The notes beneath the pieces are model-generated. The model was not told the DNA's origin, searched no databases, and saw only the letters and a program-made list of their open reading frames with translations. The translations under genes and the position numbers were made by a program. Positions 45,066 to 57,345 of a stretch of 64,000 nt of DNA are shown here, piece by piece. Every line of letters starts with the position of its first letter. Positions within the stretch are counted from its first letter, which is position 1. Origin of the DNA: Dactylis glomerata (lineage: Eukaryota; Streptophyta; Magnoliopsida; Poales; Poaceae); contig QXEO01000873.1 in the NCBI GenBank assembly GCA_007115705.1, positions 682,001-746,000 of the forward strand. The letters are read 5' to 3'.

Positions 45066-45477
45066 AACATAGATACGAGGTTGTGTTTTTGAGACACCGC
45101 GTTAGTCTACATCCTTGGTATTATTTGGCCAGTCAGATTTAAACTTAATGGCTAGGATATTCAAGTCACTTACATAGTTATCGCATGGCCGCACATGGAT
45201 TGATTTGGACATTTGTGCAATAAAATGGTCATAATCTCCATAAATTCGAGAGTGTTGGGAAAATAATCATAAATGATGACTTTTTCAGTAATCATCATGT
45301 CCTTATGGAAAAGAGAGATAGGTTTATGACTATTACAAAAAGATGAACATCCCACTACTATTGAACGATTTATTAGTAAGATTATGGTAGAAGATGCATG
45401 GTAAATATGTTATCATGGAAAATTCTTAAATATGCATTAGCAAAACTATCTTAAAAGCAGAATGTGCCATCAAAATA

Positions 45478-45888
45478 TTAAAAATGTGAATGCTTCATCA
45501 AAATTATAGAAACAACACAATCCACCATCAAGTCAGGTTTTGCTAAAAAAACTGAGTGATCCAAATCTATCATCATCGCACTGTTCTTAGCAGATGGAGC
45601 AGGCACCGATGAGGATTGACGAGCCACAGCCTCAGCTGAAGCTTTGACATGAGCTTCCGACCATGCAGCCGACACTTCTAAAGCAGCCGCCAACGTAGCC
45701 AAAGAGGAGGATACCGGCTCCACCGCCAACACATTCTGACAATGAACTAATGCTTTCCTGCGATCCGCCGATGTAGTGCAAGCATCCATATGCTCATCTG
45801 CATCCGCCGATGCAGCAAAAGCATCCTCCTCTTCCACTTTCAATGTATCCGTCATTGCAGTACAAACATCCGCTGACGGTGTTTCCAT
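45478..45888 (-). CDS. Unrecognised Ala/Asp/Glu-rich 136-codon frame
   Basis: ATG at 45888 (METPSADVCTAMTDTLKVEEED) opens a frame rich in Ala, Ser, Asp and Glu that closes at 45478. I do not recognise a family. Immediately upstream is an acceptor-like TTTCTAG (minus). A C-rich stretch at about 46190-45990 ends near a donor-like GCTAGTACGTATG. A two-exon minus-strand gene with a mostly untranslated first exon is therefore conceivable. The codons are not obviously biased and the last 25 residues look random. Could be a chance frame. Confidence 0.25.
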   Translation of the reverse strand: METPSADVCTAMTDTLKVEEEDAFAASADADEHMDACTTSADRRKALVHCQNVLAVEPVSSSLATLAAALEVSAAWSEAHVKASAEAVARQSSSVPAPSAKNSAMMIDLDHSVFLAKPDLMVDCVVSIILMKHSHF

Positions 45889-46404
45889 TTACTAGAAATA
45901 CCACTAAGATAACATTGCAATCCCCAAAATGAAGGTATTATACAGATCATAATGCCTAGTGAACCGCTAGTCGCTGGAGGTTGGGAACATACGTACTAGC
46001 GAAGGGCGATGCGGTGGTGATCTCGAGGGTGGTGCGACTTTGATAAGGACAGCAGTGCGGAGGCGACGGGGCCGGAAGTGGCGGAGAGGAGGGCAGCGGG
46101 GCAGAGAGTGGATGATATGGGTGGCTGGCGGCAGCTCTGCGTAGAAGAGTGACAGTCCACTCTAAGAAGGGCGGCCCGGTGGACAAGACTATAATGGTAG
46201 ATGGACTTGTTTAATGCATTTTTAGCAGTGTAGGGCCACCTTATTTTATGCTCTGAAGCCCGCGGGAAATTTATGTTCTATCATGCACTGTGGAGCTCCA
46301 TGGCGCCCTTTTTTGAAAAAAATTAAAATACCATTTCAAATATTCAAAAAATATTGGCCAAAAAATAGATGTAGAAAATGTTACTGTACAGTTCAAGTAG
46401 TAAG

Positions 46405-46890
46405 AGAAAATTGCAGAGGCGGGAGGTTTCGCTGAACTAAAATAAAATCTTGCTCTAGTACGAGTAATAATAAAGAATATACATCATCTGATCATCCATG
46501 ACTATTCCCAATTAAAATTCGATACAATGAATTCTGGTTCAACATATTTTGGGGAGGCGGGAGGTTTTGCCGCTGAACTGAGATTTGAATTTGGCTATCG
46601 TTCAAGTAATAATAGAAAATGGTAAACCATACTGCCTCTGTTCAGGAATTTAAGGCCAAGAGTCACATCAACTGATGATCCATGATTGATACAATGCACT
46701 CGGGTTCAAAATATTTTGAGGAGGCGGGATGTTCTAAACTGAGATTTTGATTTGACTATAGTCTAAGTTATAATAGAAAATGGTACATTTTACTCTGCCT
46801 TTTCAGGACGTTGACTCTACTAACAGTGCTAACAAATTTTTCGGGTTAGGCGGGATGTTTTGCCGCTCGAGTGATTTGAATTGGGCTATA
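46405..46890. repeat. Imperfect ~170-190 bp repeats with AGGCGGGA-GTTT cores
   Basis: The block AGGCGGGAGGTTT..GCTGAACT..ATTTGAATTTGGCTAT..AATAATAGAAAATGGTA appears near 46415, 46555, 46720 and 46850, with GATCCATGA-TGATACAATG between some copies. No coding capacity. A Mutator-like terminal region is possible but not shown. Confidence 0.5.
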
Positions 46891-47371
46891 TCAATACCGA
46901 GTTCCAAGTGGGTTCGAGAAATGTGAGGCCGCTGGGGCTCTTTGATCCATAAAAATTGTCAATGAATTTGTACTCGTTTGGTGCAAAGTTCGCCGCCAAT
47001 TTCTTGTCTCCCTATTGATGACATTGAGACATAATTTTGCACACATTTGTATATTGGCATGCCAACAAATAAAAGTGGTAGACTATTTTCCGAATTTTGT
47101 TACAGAAGGAAAGTAATAAAGAGCAACATAGCACCACTCAGAATTTCAAGAATATTACTAGAACACATGATATGGCAAAATCCTATAGATGGTGAAGTTT
47201 TTTTTCTCTATATCTAACTATTTTCTCCTTTTAAATGAGCTTGGCGTGAATTTTAGTATTATATATGTATGTATTTAGTTTGGTCTAGAATTTTTACATA
47301 AATAATTTGAAGGTACCAAAGTTTGGTCGTATGAAATATACCTGCAAAAAAAATCAAAAGTCCAACCAAAT
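46891..47371. other. Intergenic sequence left of element F
   Basis: AT-rich, no gene. Some words (AATTTTGCACA-AT-TGT, ATTTCAAGAATATTA, GGTACCAAAG-T-GGT) recur in diverged form at 54830-55370, suggesting an old local duplication. Confidence 0.3.
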
Positions 47372-48143
47372 TGATGCGGGGTGGCTTTCGGACCTCACAA
47401 CATCATGTGCGTCAACAATCAAGTCCGACATCATCGAGGCGTGGAAGAGAAGGAAGAAGAAGAACAACCAGAAAGAAGCTTGGAAGCGCCGCAAGAAGAG
47501 GTTGCAGCTGAAGCTGGACCGGCTAAAGCCGGTCCGACACTGGCTAAAGCCGGCCCCACCGGCTAAAGCCGGCCTTAACCCCGGCTATAGCTGGCCTGCT
47601 CGAGTCAGCTATGTCTTGGTCATGAAGCCACCTTTGTTATCTTTCTCCCTAGTGACCAAACTACCCCTAGGTCGTGGCTCCCTATATATATGGCTCCCCC
47701 TCCCCTAGAGATAGATAGAGATGAATTAAGATAAAATTGGCATGATGCCTTCTCCCTTGAGGGAACCCAACTAGATCTACATCTAGAAATCATCCTCTTT
47801 GTTTGGGATCTCTTCTAGTTGGAGAATTCTACCTTGATTTGGATCTCTTGCATACAAGAGTGTGTAATTCTATCCAATTGATTGGTCTCTTCTCCAATTG
47901 GAATTCTATTCCAAGCATATCAATCTCTCACAAGGAATTCTACTCTTGGAGTCTCTTCCTTATGATTCTATTGAGTTGGTGAATCGGGCCAACGAGGACA
48001 ACTGGTGTGTATCTTGTGTGTGTGAGTTTGCCTTCGATTTGTTCATCGTGTTCATCGTGTTCTTCGTGTTCATCCTCGTTCCCCGCCATAAATCTCGCGA
48101 ATCTGTGAAGATCGGGCCACACCTCGGGGGTCACCCCACATCA
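47372..48143 (+). repeat. 5' LTR of element F
   Basis: TGATGCGGGG...CACCCCACATCA, which also shows inverted terminal complementarity (GGGGTG / CACCCC). A TATA-like CCTATATATATGG is at 47681-47693. Confidence 0.92.
47681..47693 (+). promoter_or_regulatory. TATA-like element, 5' LTR of F
   Basis: CCTATATATATGG, conserved in the 3' LTR near 54083. Confidence 0.4.
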
Positions 48144-50279
48144 TATGGTATCAGCAGCTTTTGGTTGCCACGGATTTACTCTTGTTTGTGATTTCCACCA
48201 TAAATTTCGAACATCCAAAAAATAGCCCCAAAATTGCCTCGAATTTTGATCTCAAGATTTGTTGAGTTTTTTGTGGTTTTAATCCATAGATTTGATGTTT
48301 TGGGTATTGATCTACATTGCCACAAATTTTCTAGCCCCAATTCCTCTTATTTCTCTCAGAATCGACGATTTTCCTTCCAAATTTCTGCCCAAATCGAAGA
48401 ACTACGCGAGCAGAATTTCTCGAAAAAGTCCAAGCCGGAAAAAGCCGGCCTCAGCCCGGCTAAAGCCGCCCACCGGCTAAAGCCGGCCCATAGTCCGGCT
48501 AAAGCCGGCCCTATTCCTGGCAGGTCAACGCCGCTTTGCCTCACTCAATCCGCCACCTCGACCCCGCCTCACTCCCTCACGCGCGCGGCTCGAGCTCCTG
48601 CTCGCCTCGACCCGCCCGCATCGCCCCGCTCGGGCCCCAGCACCACGCCCTACAGCGCGCACCTGCCCCCTGCTCGCTCCGCCTGCGCCCAGCCCCGCTC
48701 GACCTGCTCGCTGCGCGTCCAGCTCTCAGCAGCCATGCCTCCCCGCGCAGCCCCCACCGCATCAGCTCCATGCCAGCACATCGCGCGCCCGCACCTCGCA
48801 AGCTGGCCGCACCAGCTCCCCATCGCCTTGCCCTGCTCGCCTGCATCCCACGCCGCCGACTCGCTCCCGCGTGCACACGCCCCCACCTGCGCCTCCACAG
48901 CCGCAAGCCTCCGCACCAGCTCCGCCTGCGCCAGCACAGGCCGCCCCCTCCAGTCCGCTCCCACCTGGCCCCAGCTAGCTCCGCCCGCGCCACTCCAAGC
49001 CCTGCGGTTGCCGCCTCTGCCCAGCACAGCGACCCGCTCGACGCCCAGCTTGGGCCTCGCTAGACCAGCTCCACGCACCCACTACACCGCCGGCCGCACG
49101 CACCAGTCCACCGCCGCTCACCCATAGCAGCTCGGCCACCTACACCGGCTAAAGCCGGTACAATCGGCTAAAGCCGGTATACATCTTATATATATCCGTT
49201 TTGACATCGTTTTGACACCAATTTGTCTCCGTTTTGACATCATAATATTCCTTTTGACATCTATTAGACCCCTTGACATAAAATCTGGCGTTATCTTGAC
49301 ACAAACTTTGACAACATTTGTGAGTCCTTTTTGCCCCAAATTTTTGGGAATTGACGTCTGTGTTCGGGTTTCGGTTTTTGCGTGCCTTGTTCGTGCCAAG
49401 TAATACCGCGCCTACATCAACATCGCGACGACGACATCGGCGCACTGGAACTCCGACTAGTCTTTTGACTCCACCTTCATCGACATCACCGCAAGTTGTG
49501 TGTTTTGACACCGCCTAACCTTTGCATAGGTATAACTTGCACCACCTTTGTAACCCCTTTTCTTCCTTTGTGTACCTATCCTATTGAGAGTGGCTTTTCG
49601 AGTGTTGCGAAGCATTGCACAAGTGTTCACGACCGTGAGAGGGTTTGTGTGTGCGCCTAAGTTGAGCAAAGCTCCGAAGCAAGCTCGGTGAGAGAGATAC
49701 ACAAAAGAGGAAAAATCCATCGTGTGACATATATAGATAGCAAATAAGCTTTTAAGCATCGAAACACCAAAAATCCAAAAAGAGTGTGTGTTCCACCGAT
49801 ACAAAGGAGTTCAAAGCTTGTAAGCAAAAAGAGAGAAAAGAGAAGAGTGGCATCTTGTGCAAATCTTGTTGCTTCTTTCTTATGCAACCAAGCTACGGTC
49901 TCTCTTGCGTTGGCGTGACACCGAGCTAATAGTCTTTGTTAGGACCATTTTGTTTCTTTGCTCACTTCTTTGGTCACGCTAACCCCATTATATATTTTTT
50001 GTGTGTTTCCGTGTTTCCTTGATGTAGATCATTGTTCTTGACATTTGACTTTGGATTTTACCCACATTTGACAATAGACTTTTCTTTTGATCATTTTCGT
50101 TTGGCATTTCCACATTTCTTACCCATCCACTATATAGCCTTTTGCGTGTGTTCTAACTTGTGCACCATGGTTGTCCTTTCGGTGTTTCATCCATTCAATA
50201 GTTTCTATGGGAAGTGTTCTAATTGTAGTTTTCTAACCCCCACCACTTCTACATATATATATCTTGCCTTGTGTGAGCT
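48144..50279 (+). other. PBS and long leader of element F
   Basis: PBS TGGTATCAGCAG at 48146-48157. The 2.1-kb leader has a very GC- and CT-rich core (48540-49130) whose open frames in several phases are Pro/Ala/Arg low complexity and not credible proteins. CCGGCTAAAGCCGG motifs bracket the core (48430-48515 and 49141-49182). An AT-rich part to 50279 holds no gene. Confidence 0.7.
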
Positions 50280-53200
50280 ATGTCTAGGCTCAACGGACGC
50301 TATCATGGAAAGTTCACGGAGGACTACACCGACTATGACAACTTTGACTACATGAGCAAGATGGACAAGAAACACTACATCGATGACAACTTCGACTACA
50401 TGAGCAAGGTGGACAAGAAACGCTACATCGACGATAACTTTGACTACATGAGCAAGGTGGACAAGAAACAATACATCGATAACTCCTTCGACTACGACAA
50501 GCATGCATGGGCACATCAAGATACTCGAGACCATCATATAGTTCACCAAGCACAACGCCAACATGATCTTCCTCGTCAACGCATACATGAAAGGAAGAGT
50601 GCTGAGGCTCACGAACATCCCAAACAAGAACATCATGAAGCGCCCAAATCTCTAGATGCTTGGTGTACATCGGCTCATCGCACAAGGTTGAGCTTATCAA
50701 GGTCTTCTTCATGCTCCAATCATGTGGGTGACCATGAGCATCGTCGCCAACCTCAAGAGCATGGTGCTAACCACAAACAACCTACATGGTGTCCATGCCT
50801 TGAAGAGCCCATTTACGACAACGTCCACGACAACTCCTCGAGGAGGACCACCACAAGAGCTTCGAGATTGCCAAGCCGTGAGATGTCCTACCAAGATGCG
50901 ACCTTGTCTCCAATGGTGTCTCCCATCCCACATGACACCTCCGCAACGGCTCCTACAAGACGGTCTCATCGCCACTAGAAGCATTCCAAGGCTCATGATC
51001 ATCACCATCAAAGCCGTCATGAACATCATCAACAAGATCAAGAACAACCGCGACAAGCGGCACATCAACCTCAAGGCCAACCACATCATGGTGCCCCACC
51101 TATGGTGAATCAAGATCGGCACCATGCAAACCAAAATCAAGATGAAGAACCTCAAGACCCTTGGTTAGAAAACTTCAACGCACGGCGCGCCACCTGGGAA
51201 AAGGAGTTCAACGCCATGGACAAGAAGTACGCCGACCGGTATGCCTCCATCAAAGCCAAGTATACCGCAAGGTGGGAGGAATCGCGCGCAACGCTCACCG
51301 CAATGATGAAGGACTCACAAGCCACGCACGCAAGGCTTGACGCAAAAATGGAGCAACTCATGTCATCCGTCGACAACTTGGCGCGCCAACGTCACCGCTC
51401 AAGGTCGCATTCATCAAAATCTTCTTCCCGCTCCAACCATGGGTGTCACCATGAGCGCCATCGACAACCTCTCCCTCAAGAGCATAGTGAAAACCAACAA
51501 CCACATATTGATAGCCTATGTGAGCAGAAGAAACCTACCCCACGCAAGGATGAGAGCCACATACACATTGAGAGCAAGAGTGATACACCACATGAGTTGA
51601 GTGAGGACATTTTGCTTTCTAACAACTTAACCTCTACTCCTCTTGTGTTGTCTTCTTCTTTGCTAGGTTGCTCGGATAATGATGACGTCCAATCCATGGA
51701 GGTGAGGGACTCCACTATATATGAGATGAGTGAATCCACTATATGTGAGATGAGTGATTCCACTATATGTGAGAGTGAGTGTTTCCACTTGGAGAGCATG
51801 AGTGATACACCGAGTGAAACAAGAGTGGTAGTTGATAGGTCAAGTGAGGTCATCTCGATTTCTAACAACTTACCCTCTACCTCGAATGTGTCTTCTCATG
51901 TTTCAATAGGTTCCATGGATGAAAAAACGCCGACCTTGGAAAAGATGTACATGGTGCATACACTTGATGTTAATACGCCATGCTTAGAAGATGATGAGCA
52001 TGTCGGCCAATTGGAGCCACCTACTTCAACAACACCTACTTCAAAGGAGTGCGACCACAAAGGTAACAACATAGGTGTTGGTGATGCCATGATTCCCATG
52101 AAGATGCTAAGCTATGAGTGCTTCACTTTATCGACTATTGCATGCAATATGTTGAACAATTGCTCTTTCCCATATATTGCTTGCAATGATGACAATGATA
52201 CTTTGGTTGTGACAACCTTATCGAACAATTGCTCTTTCCCTAGGTTTGTCGACAACAAGGATAAAATTTTGAAAATGTTTTGTGCACAATGCTTGCAATA
52301 TTCTTCCATTAATGCTACCAACATGTTGAACACTTGCTCTTTCAAATGCTTGGTTTGCACTAATGTTATTATGTTTGACAATGAGAAGGCCCCCATAGCT
52401 CTCTCAACTAATGAAGATTTTGCATTTCCACATGATACGCATATTCCCACATATACTTTGCATAATCACCATGAATATTATGATATCTTGCTTGAGGCTA
52501 ATGGTGTTGTGCAAATAAAGAGATGCATCATGATGGATGATGTATTCATCTACCATGCATACACATTGTTTTGGATATCGTTTGTGTGTGTAGGTACGCG
52601 GATAACAACGTCAACCTCGATTGAGCACGAGTTGGCGAAAAGAGCTCTTGAGAGCATAATACTTGTGAGTTCAAACTCAAACTCCGCTCGCATACCCTTC
52701 ACATGCTATGCATCAAACATGCTGAAAAATTTCTCTTCCATATGGTTTCTTTGCAAGCATGTTGATGATTTTGGTGCCAGTTGTGAAAATCATGCTCCAA
52801 TGATTTTGAACATTGATGCTTTATGTGTTGCAACATACATGTGGAGCGATTTCTCTTCCTTTTGTTTTGTGTGCAACCACATTGCTATATTTGTCATGAC
52901 TTGTCACATGTGTTTCCGCTTTGAGTTCATTGGTATTGCATCCAACAAGTTGAAAAATTGCTCTTTCTTTTGGTTGTGATGCATAACCACTTGTGATAAC
53001 GATATCTCCTTCTACTTTTGGATGAATATGATTTGTGTTGCAAAAAATATGATGAAAACTTGTTCTTTCCTATGGTTTGTTTGCACATATGTTGATGATG
53101 ATTTTGACATCTTGCCGTATGTGTTTTTGCCAAACTCTCCTCTTATTGCTTCAAGGATGTTGAATACTTGCTCTTTCCAAAGCCTTGAGCGCAATAATAT

Positions 53201-54110
53201 GCATATCTTTCAACTTGAGATGGATACCACGGTCTTCTCAAATTTTGATGGAGTTTTTGTGTTCCCATATTTGGAAGATGTTGAAACAATTTTCTTACAC
53301 ATAGACCTTGCATATGCATTTCGTTTATTATACTTGTGTTGTGCTAATTGTGTTGTGAACAAGAATGGACATGTCCTTGATGATATGCTCCCCTATCACG
53401 CACACACATACTTTGCTTGGTCTTTGTGGTGCGTAGGTACACACGGATATTCTTGGTAGATGCGCTCCCGCGCGTGGTTTCAATCAAAATCTTCTACAAC
53501 GAGAGCACATCAACAACTTAGTAAGGTGACCTCCTTCTACTCACGAACTCATGCCATAAAATCTAAGAATTGGCTACTCTTTGAGTGTTGTTTCTCTTTG
53601 CTTGTGACCTTTGTAGGCCTCATGGAAGATGAAGGAACATTCAAGAGTTGCCAAACCAATCTTCGCAAGAACGACCACATGGCGCACTCCAAGTACAATC
53701 GCCTACATCTACCTCCCCTAAATGATGATGTTGAGTCAACGTCGAGGACGACGTTCTTTGAAGCGGGGGGAGATGATGCGGGGTGGCTTTTGGACCTCAC
53801 AACATCATGTGCGTCAACAATCAAGTACGACATCATCGAGGCGTGGAAGAGAAGGAAGAAGAAGAACAACCGGAAAGAAGCTTGGAAGCGTCGTAAGAAG
53901 AGGTTGCGGCTGAAGCTGGACCGGCTAAAGCTGGTCCCACATCGGCTAAAGCCGGCCCCACCGGCTAAAGCCGGCCTTAACCCCGGCTATAGCCGGCCTG
54001 CTCGAGTCAGCTATGTCTTGGCCATGAAGCCACCTTTGTTATCTTTCTCCCTAGTGACCAAACTACCCCTAGCTCGTGGCTCCCTATATATATGGCTTCC
54101 CCTCCCCTAG
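50280..54110 (+). pseudogene. Long unrecognised ORF of element F (three in-frame stops)
   Basis: ATG 50280 opens one reading phase that persists for 1277 codons with only three stops: TAG 50976-50978, TGA 52977-52979 and TAG 53457-53459. Part 1 has three tandem copies of a 17-residue unit (DNFDYMSKVDKK-YID) followed by His/Gln/Arg-rich sequence. Part 2 has a probable coiled coil (51140-51390), Ser/Thr-rich acidic repeats, then repeated modules around a Cys-Ser-Phe core (52138-53200). The last 112 codons are Lys/Arg-rich and lie in the 3' LTR. No zinc knuckle, protease or RT motif. A gag-like, RNA-binding role is only a guess. Near-continuous phase over 3.8 kb argues for past selection. Confidence 0.6.
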
Positions 54111-54541
54111 AGATAGATAGAAATGAATTAAGATAAAATTGGCATGATGCCTTCTCCCTTGAGGGAACCCAACTAGATCTACATCTAGAAATCATCCTCT
54201 TTGTTTGGGATCTCTTCTAGTTGCAGAATTCTACCTTGATTTGGATCTCTTGCATACAAGAGTGTGTAATTCTATCCAATTGACTGGTCTCTTCTCCAAT
54301 TGGAATTCTATTCCAAGCATATCAATCTCTCACAAGGAATTCTACTCTTGGAGTCTCTTGTGATTCTATTGAGTTGGTGAATCGGGCCAACGAGGACAAC
54401 CGGTGTGTATCTTGTGTGTGTGAGTTTGCCTTCGATTTGTTCGTCGTGTTCATCGTGTTCTTCGTGTTCATCCTCGTTCCCCGCCATAAATCTCGTGAAT
54501 CCGTGAAGATCGGGCCACACCTCGGGGGTCACCCCACATTA
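53774..54541 (+). repeat. 3' LTR of element F
   Basis: Begins TGATGCGGGG after GAAGCGGGGGGAGA. Ends CCCCACATTA, one transition from the expected CATCA terminus, then the duplication CAAAT. Confidence 0.92.
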
Positions 54542-54546
54542 CAAAT

Positions 54547-57074
54547 TGCTATGGATCCCCATGCATGCTGCTAACAGTGACCAGATTTTGAAAAACAATT
54601 TAAAGAAAATATAGGATTATGAACCAAAAATGTAATCCCAGCAGTCCTTTTATGTGACTAGCTTGTTTCTTGGAAAAGTACCAGACAACAGGTTATGACA
54701 ATCATTTCTAGAAATAACATTCAAAAAATTGCTACTATATAAACTCTTGTGTATATATATGTGTGTTATCCCTATTATTATCACCACGTTATATGCCATG
54801 TTGGACTCAATGGCCCCGGCCCCTTCATGATAATGAGCCCAATTTTGCACATATGTGTAATTAGCATGTGAATTAATATGGTAAAAAAGTTTCAACATTT
54901 TGGCATTCAACATGGTTTATTATTGTTGAATTAATGGGGTTAGCTTGCGAGAAAGTAGCATCACTATAATTTTCATGAATATTATTATATAACGCATGCA
55001 TGGGATTGCAAAATCTTGATCTCATAGATGGATATTTTATCGATATATAACCATTTCCCCCCATTTTACATGTTCTTTTGTGCCACTTTTCGAGATTATT
55101 ATATAAATTCAAATTCAACTACATCAATTAATGCTCTAGCTTGCACTAGATGAGCTTAGTCTATACAAAACCAGGCCATGGCCTGCCCAACGCAAAAAAA
55201 TTAAGCCCTACATATATATGTATTTTTAAAATTCAGCCAGTAACAACCCATTTTAAATTCTTTCAGCTTGTTGGCCCGCCTAGCTTTGCTTGGCAAAAGC
55301 TAGCTCCATCGCTGTTATATATAGCTTGGTCCAAAAAATTGCAATAATCATTTTACGTACCAAAGCTCGGTTATGTGCACCATATAGAAAGAATTTTTAA
55401 AGATTCAACCATTTGCTATGAATCCATATGCTGCATGTTGCCTATTTTCACCACATTCTGAAAAAGGCAAAGATCTACAATTACCCAAAAAAACAAAAAA
55501 AAACTGCCATGATGTAAAGCTTCTCCCCAATTAGTTACACGAATTTGGAGTTGTGTGGAAATACATCTCTGCCCCTGGCAGCCACCTCACGGAAAATCAC
55601 CTGCTCGGGCTGTCTCGGATCCTAGGCACTAATTAAAAAAATAGAAAATCCATTTTTTGTGGCAGACCATAAAACCATATATAGTTGCAAAAGGTGTTGG
55701 ATTGGAAAGATGCACATCCCTGCCAAATATGGGGCTAAGATTTGAAAGTTTGCCTTTTCAAAACCCAAATCCGTAGCTCATTTCCCTTGAAATCCAAGCA
55801 ACCTCTTTCGAGGTAGCTCACTTATGTGAAGGCTTTTTTATGAAAGTGCATGTAGACATTGTTTCTTATTTTTCTTCGTAATTCAGTGACATAAGAAGAC
55901 TATGTGCGCATGTTTTGTGATTTTTTATGTTTTTTGAATTAGTTATGCGTGTTTGAATGTTGGTCAAACCTCAGGAAACGCTGTTGACCTCTACAAAACT
56001 CCGCAGGCCCGCCCCAAACCCTAATGCCCAATTATGACCGTTGGATGAAACCCTAACACCCAACGAGTGATGTTGGATCGTTGTCTTCTAGAAGGCCTTC
56101 TGTGCGAGGCTGGTTCGCGATCCGCGAGAGACTGGTTCTACCATGTGATTGGCTGGACTTTAGGGCGACCCATGAGATTTTTTCTTGTCTCACTCATGCA
56201 ATGCTGTCGAGGCAACATTTCTATGTTGTCCTACTCGTGGTCTCACTCGTCATCTACACATTAGTTGCAATAATCATCTTAACGCAGGAGTAGACAAGTT
56301 GGGTTGTATGTAGTACATGCAAAGAAAATCGCCCCCGCTAAGTTTGACCACATTTGAAAAAAGCTGAAGAAGACGTAGAGTTAACAGAAAAAATGTAAAC
56401 TCAACACATATAGGCCTTTTATGTGACCTTGTTTCTAGTAAAAAAAATATTAGACAGGAGTTATGGCCAATCATATGCAGAAAGCCCTCACAAAAATCGG
56501 TACTCCTGTATTAGTTATCATATTAGTCAATTCAATGGCCGCGTTCATCATAATGAGCCCCAAATTTTCTCAGAGGTTCAAATATTGGCATGATACATAA
56601 AATTATAAAATCGAGGAGATAATATTGTAATGTACCTAGAAGGGTTTTATTAAATGCATGATTTGAAACATATAAATCGCTGCCCCTTGTAATGGCCATG
56701 ATAGAAAATTTAGCCAAATTTGAATCAAACTGAAGTCTGACTGGCCATGGTCAAGGCAATGAGGCACTTTTCTGTTCCCAATCTACCTAATCTAATGACT
56801 GAGCTTTCTTGGATCCGCTATGCACAAACGTGCCCCAAAACGAGGCCAGCAAGATTAGTGGGGAAGGCAACGCTGATAATTTTGGCCACTTTCACACTGC
56901 TTGGTTCAACCATGGCTTCATAAAGTCTAAAATCTATAGTGAGAAACAGAGTGATCATACGTATCTCACAGATAGGTGCACAACGACATGTTCCAGCGGA
57001 GCGTGAGTGGGCCCAGCGGTACCTTGCGTCAGGTAAGCCTTGCTGCGAGCACATCGGTAGAGATCACCGATTCC
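54547..57074. other. Intergenic AT-rich sequence with an old internal duplication
   Basis: No gene or complete TE seen. Blocks around 54640-54860 and 56410-56600 share diverged wording (CTTTTATGTGAC..CTTGTTTCT, ATTAGACA-GAGTTATG, TTCAT-ATAATGAGCCC), about 1.77 kb apart. Confidence 0.35.
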
Positions 57075-57345
57075 TGTTGAAGGAAATATGCCCTAGAGGA
57101 AAATAATAAATGGTTTATTTGCATATTTCATTTAGTTCATGATAAGTTTAATATTGTGCTATAACTATGTTAGTTAGAAAACACCAATACACGTGTGGTA
57201 TTAAACAACCAAGAGTCCTTAGTAAACCTCTATACTAGCTCATTGGTCAATTGATGATCAACAATCCAGATCATGTGATAAATACGTCAATTGACAATGA
57301 GGTTCATGCCATTGTGTAAATGCCATGATGGACATACCCAATATT
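57075..57345 (+). repeat. 5' fragment of a BARE/Angela-like Copia LTR
   Basis: TGTTGAAGGAAATATGCCCT at 57075 is the well-known start of the Triticeae BARE-1/WIS/Angela LTR (recalled). The sequence follows that LTR for about 270 bp and is then cut by element H at 57346. The remainder is not in the window. Confidence 0.7.

Larger units (their letters stand above)
47372..54541 (+). mobile_element. Non-autonomous LTR retrotransposon F with one long unknown ORF
   Basis: LTRs of 772 bp (47372-48143) and 768 bp (53774-54541), about 3% different by eye, with the perfect duplication CAAAT (47367-47371, 54542-54546). PBS TGGTATCAGCAG follows the 5' LTR, and a polypurine tract GAAGCGGGGGGAGA precedes the 3' LTR. 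No protease, RT, RNase H or integrase motif occurs in any frame of the 5.6-kb interior. The single frame at 50280-54110 enters the 3' LTR, as in A and B, which hints that a CRM-like partner mobilises it. LTR and leader carry many CCGGCTAAAGCCGG motifs. Confidence 0.9.

Noticed and set aside
48234..49127. 297-codon plus frame and several antisense frames in the GC-rich core of F
   Set aside because: Pro/Ala/Arg/Ser low complexity in every phase of a very GC-rich tract; all phases are open because stops are rare at that composition. Treated as leader.
50205..50636. Minus-strand hydrophobic frame (VVIDVVFLVHLAHVV repeats)
   Set aside because: It is the complement of the tandem repeat in the F ORF; apparent membrane segments are a strand artefact.
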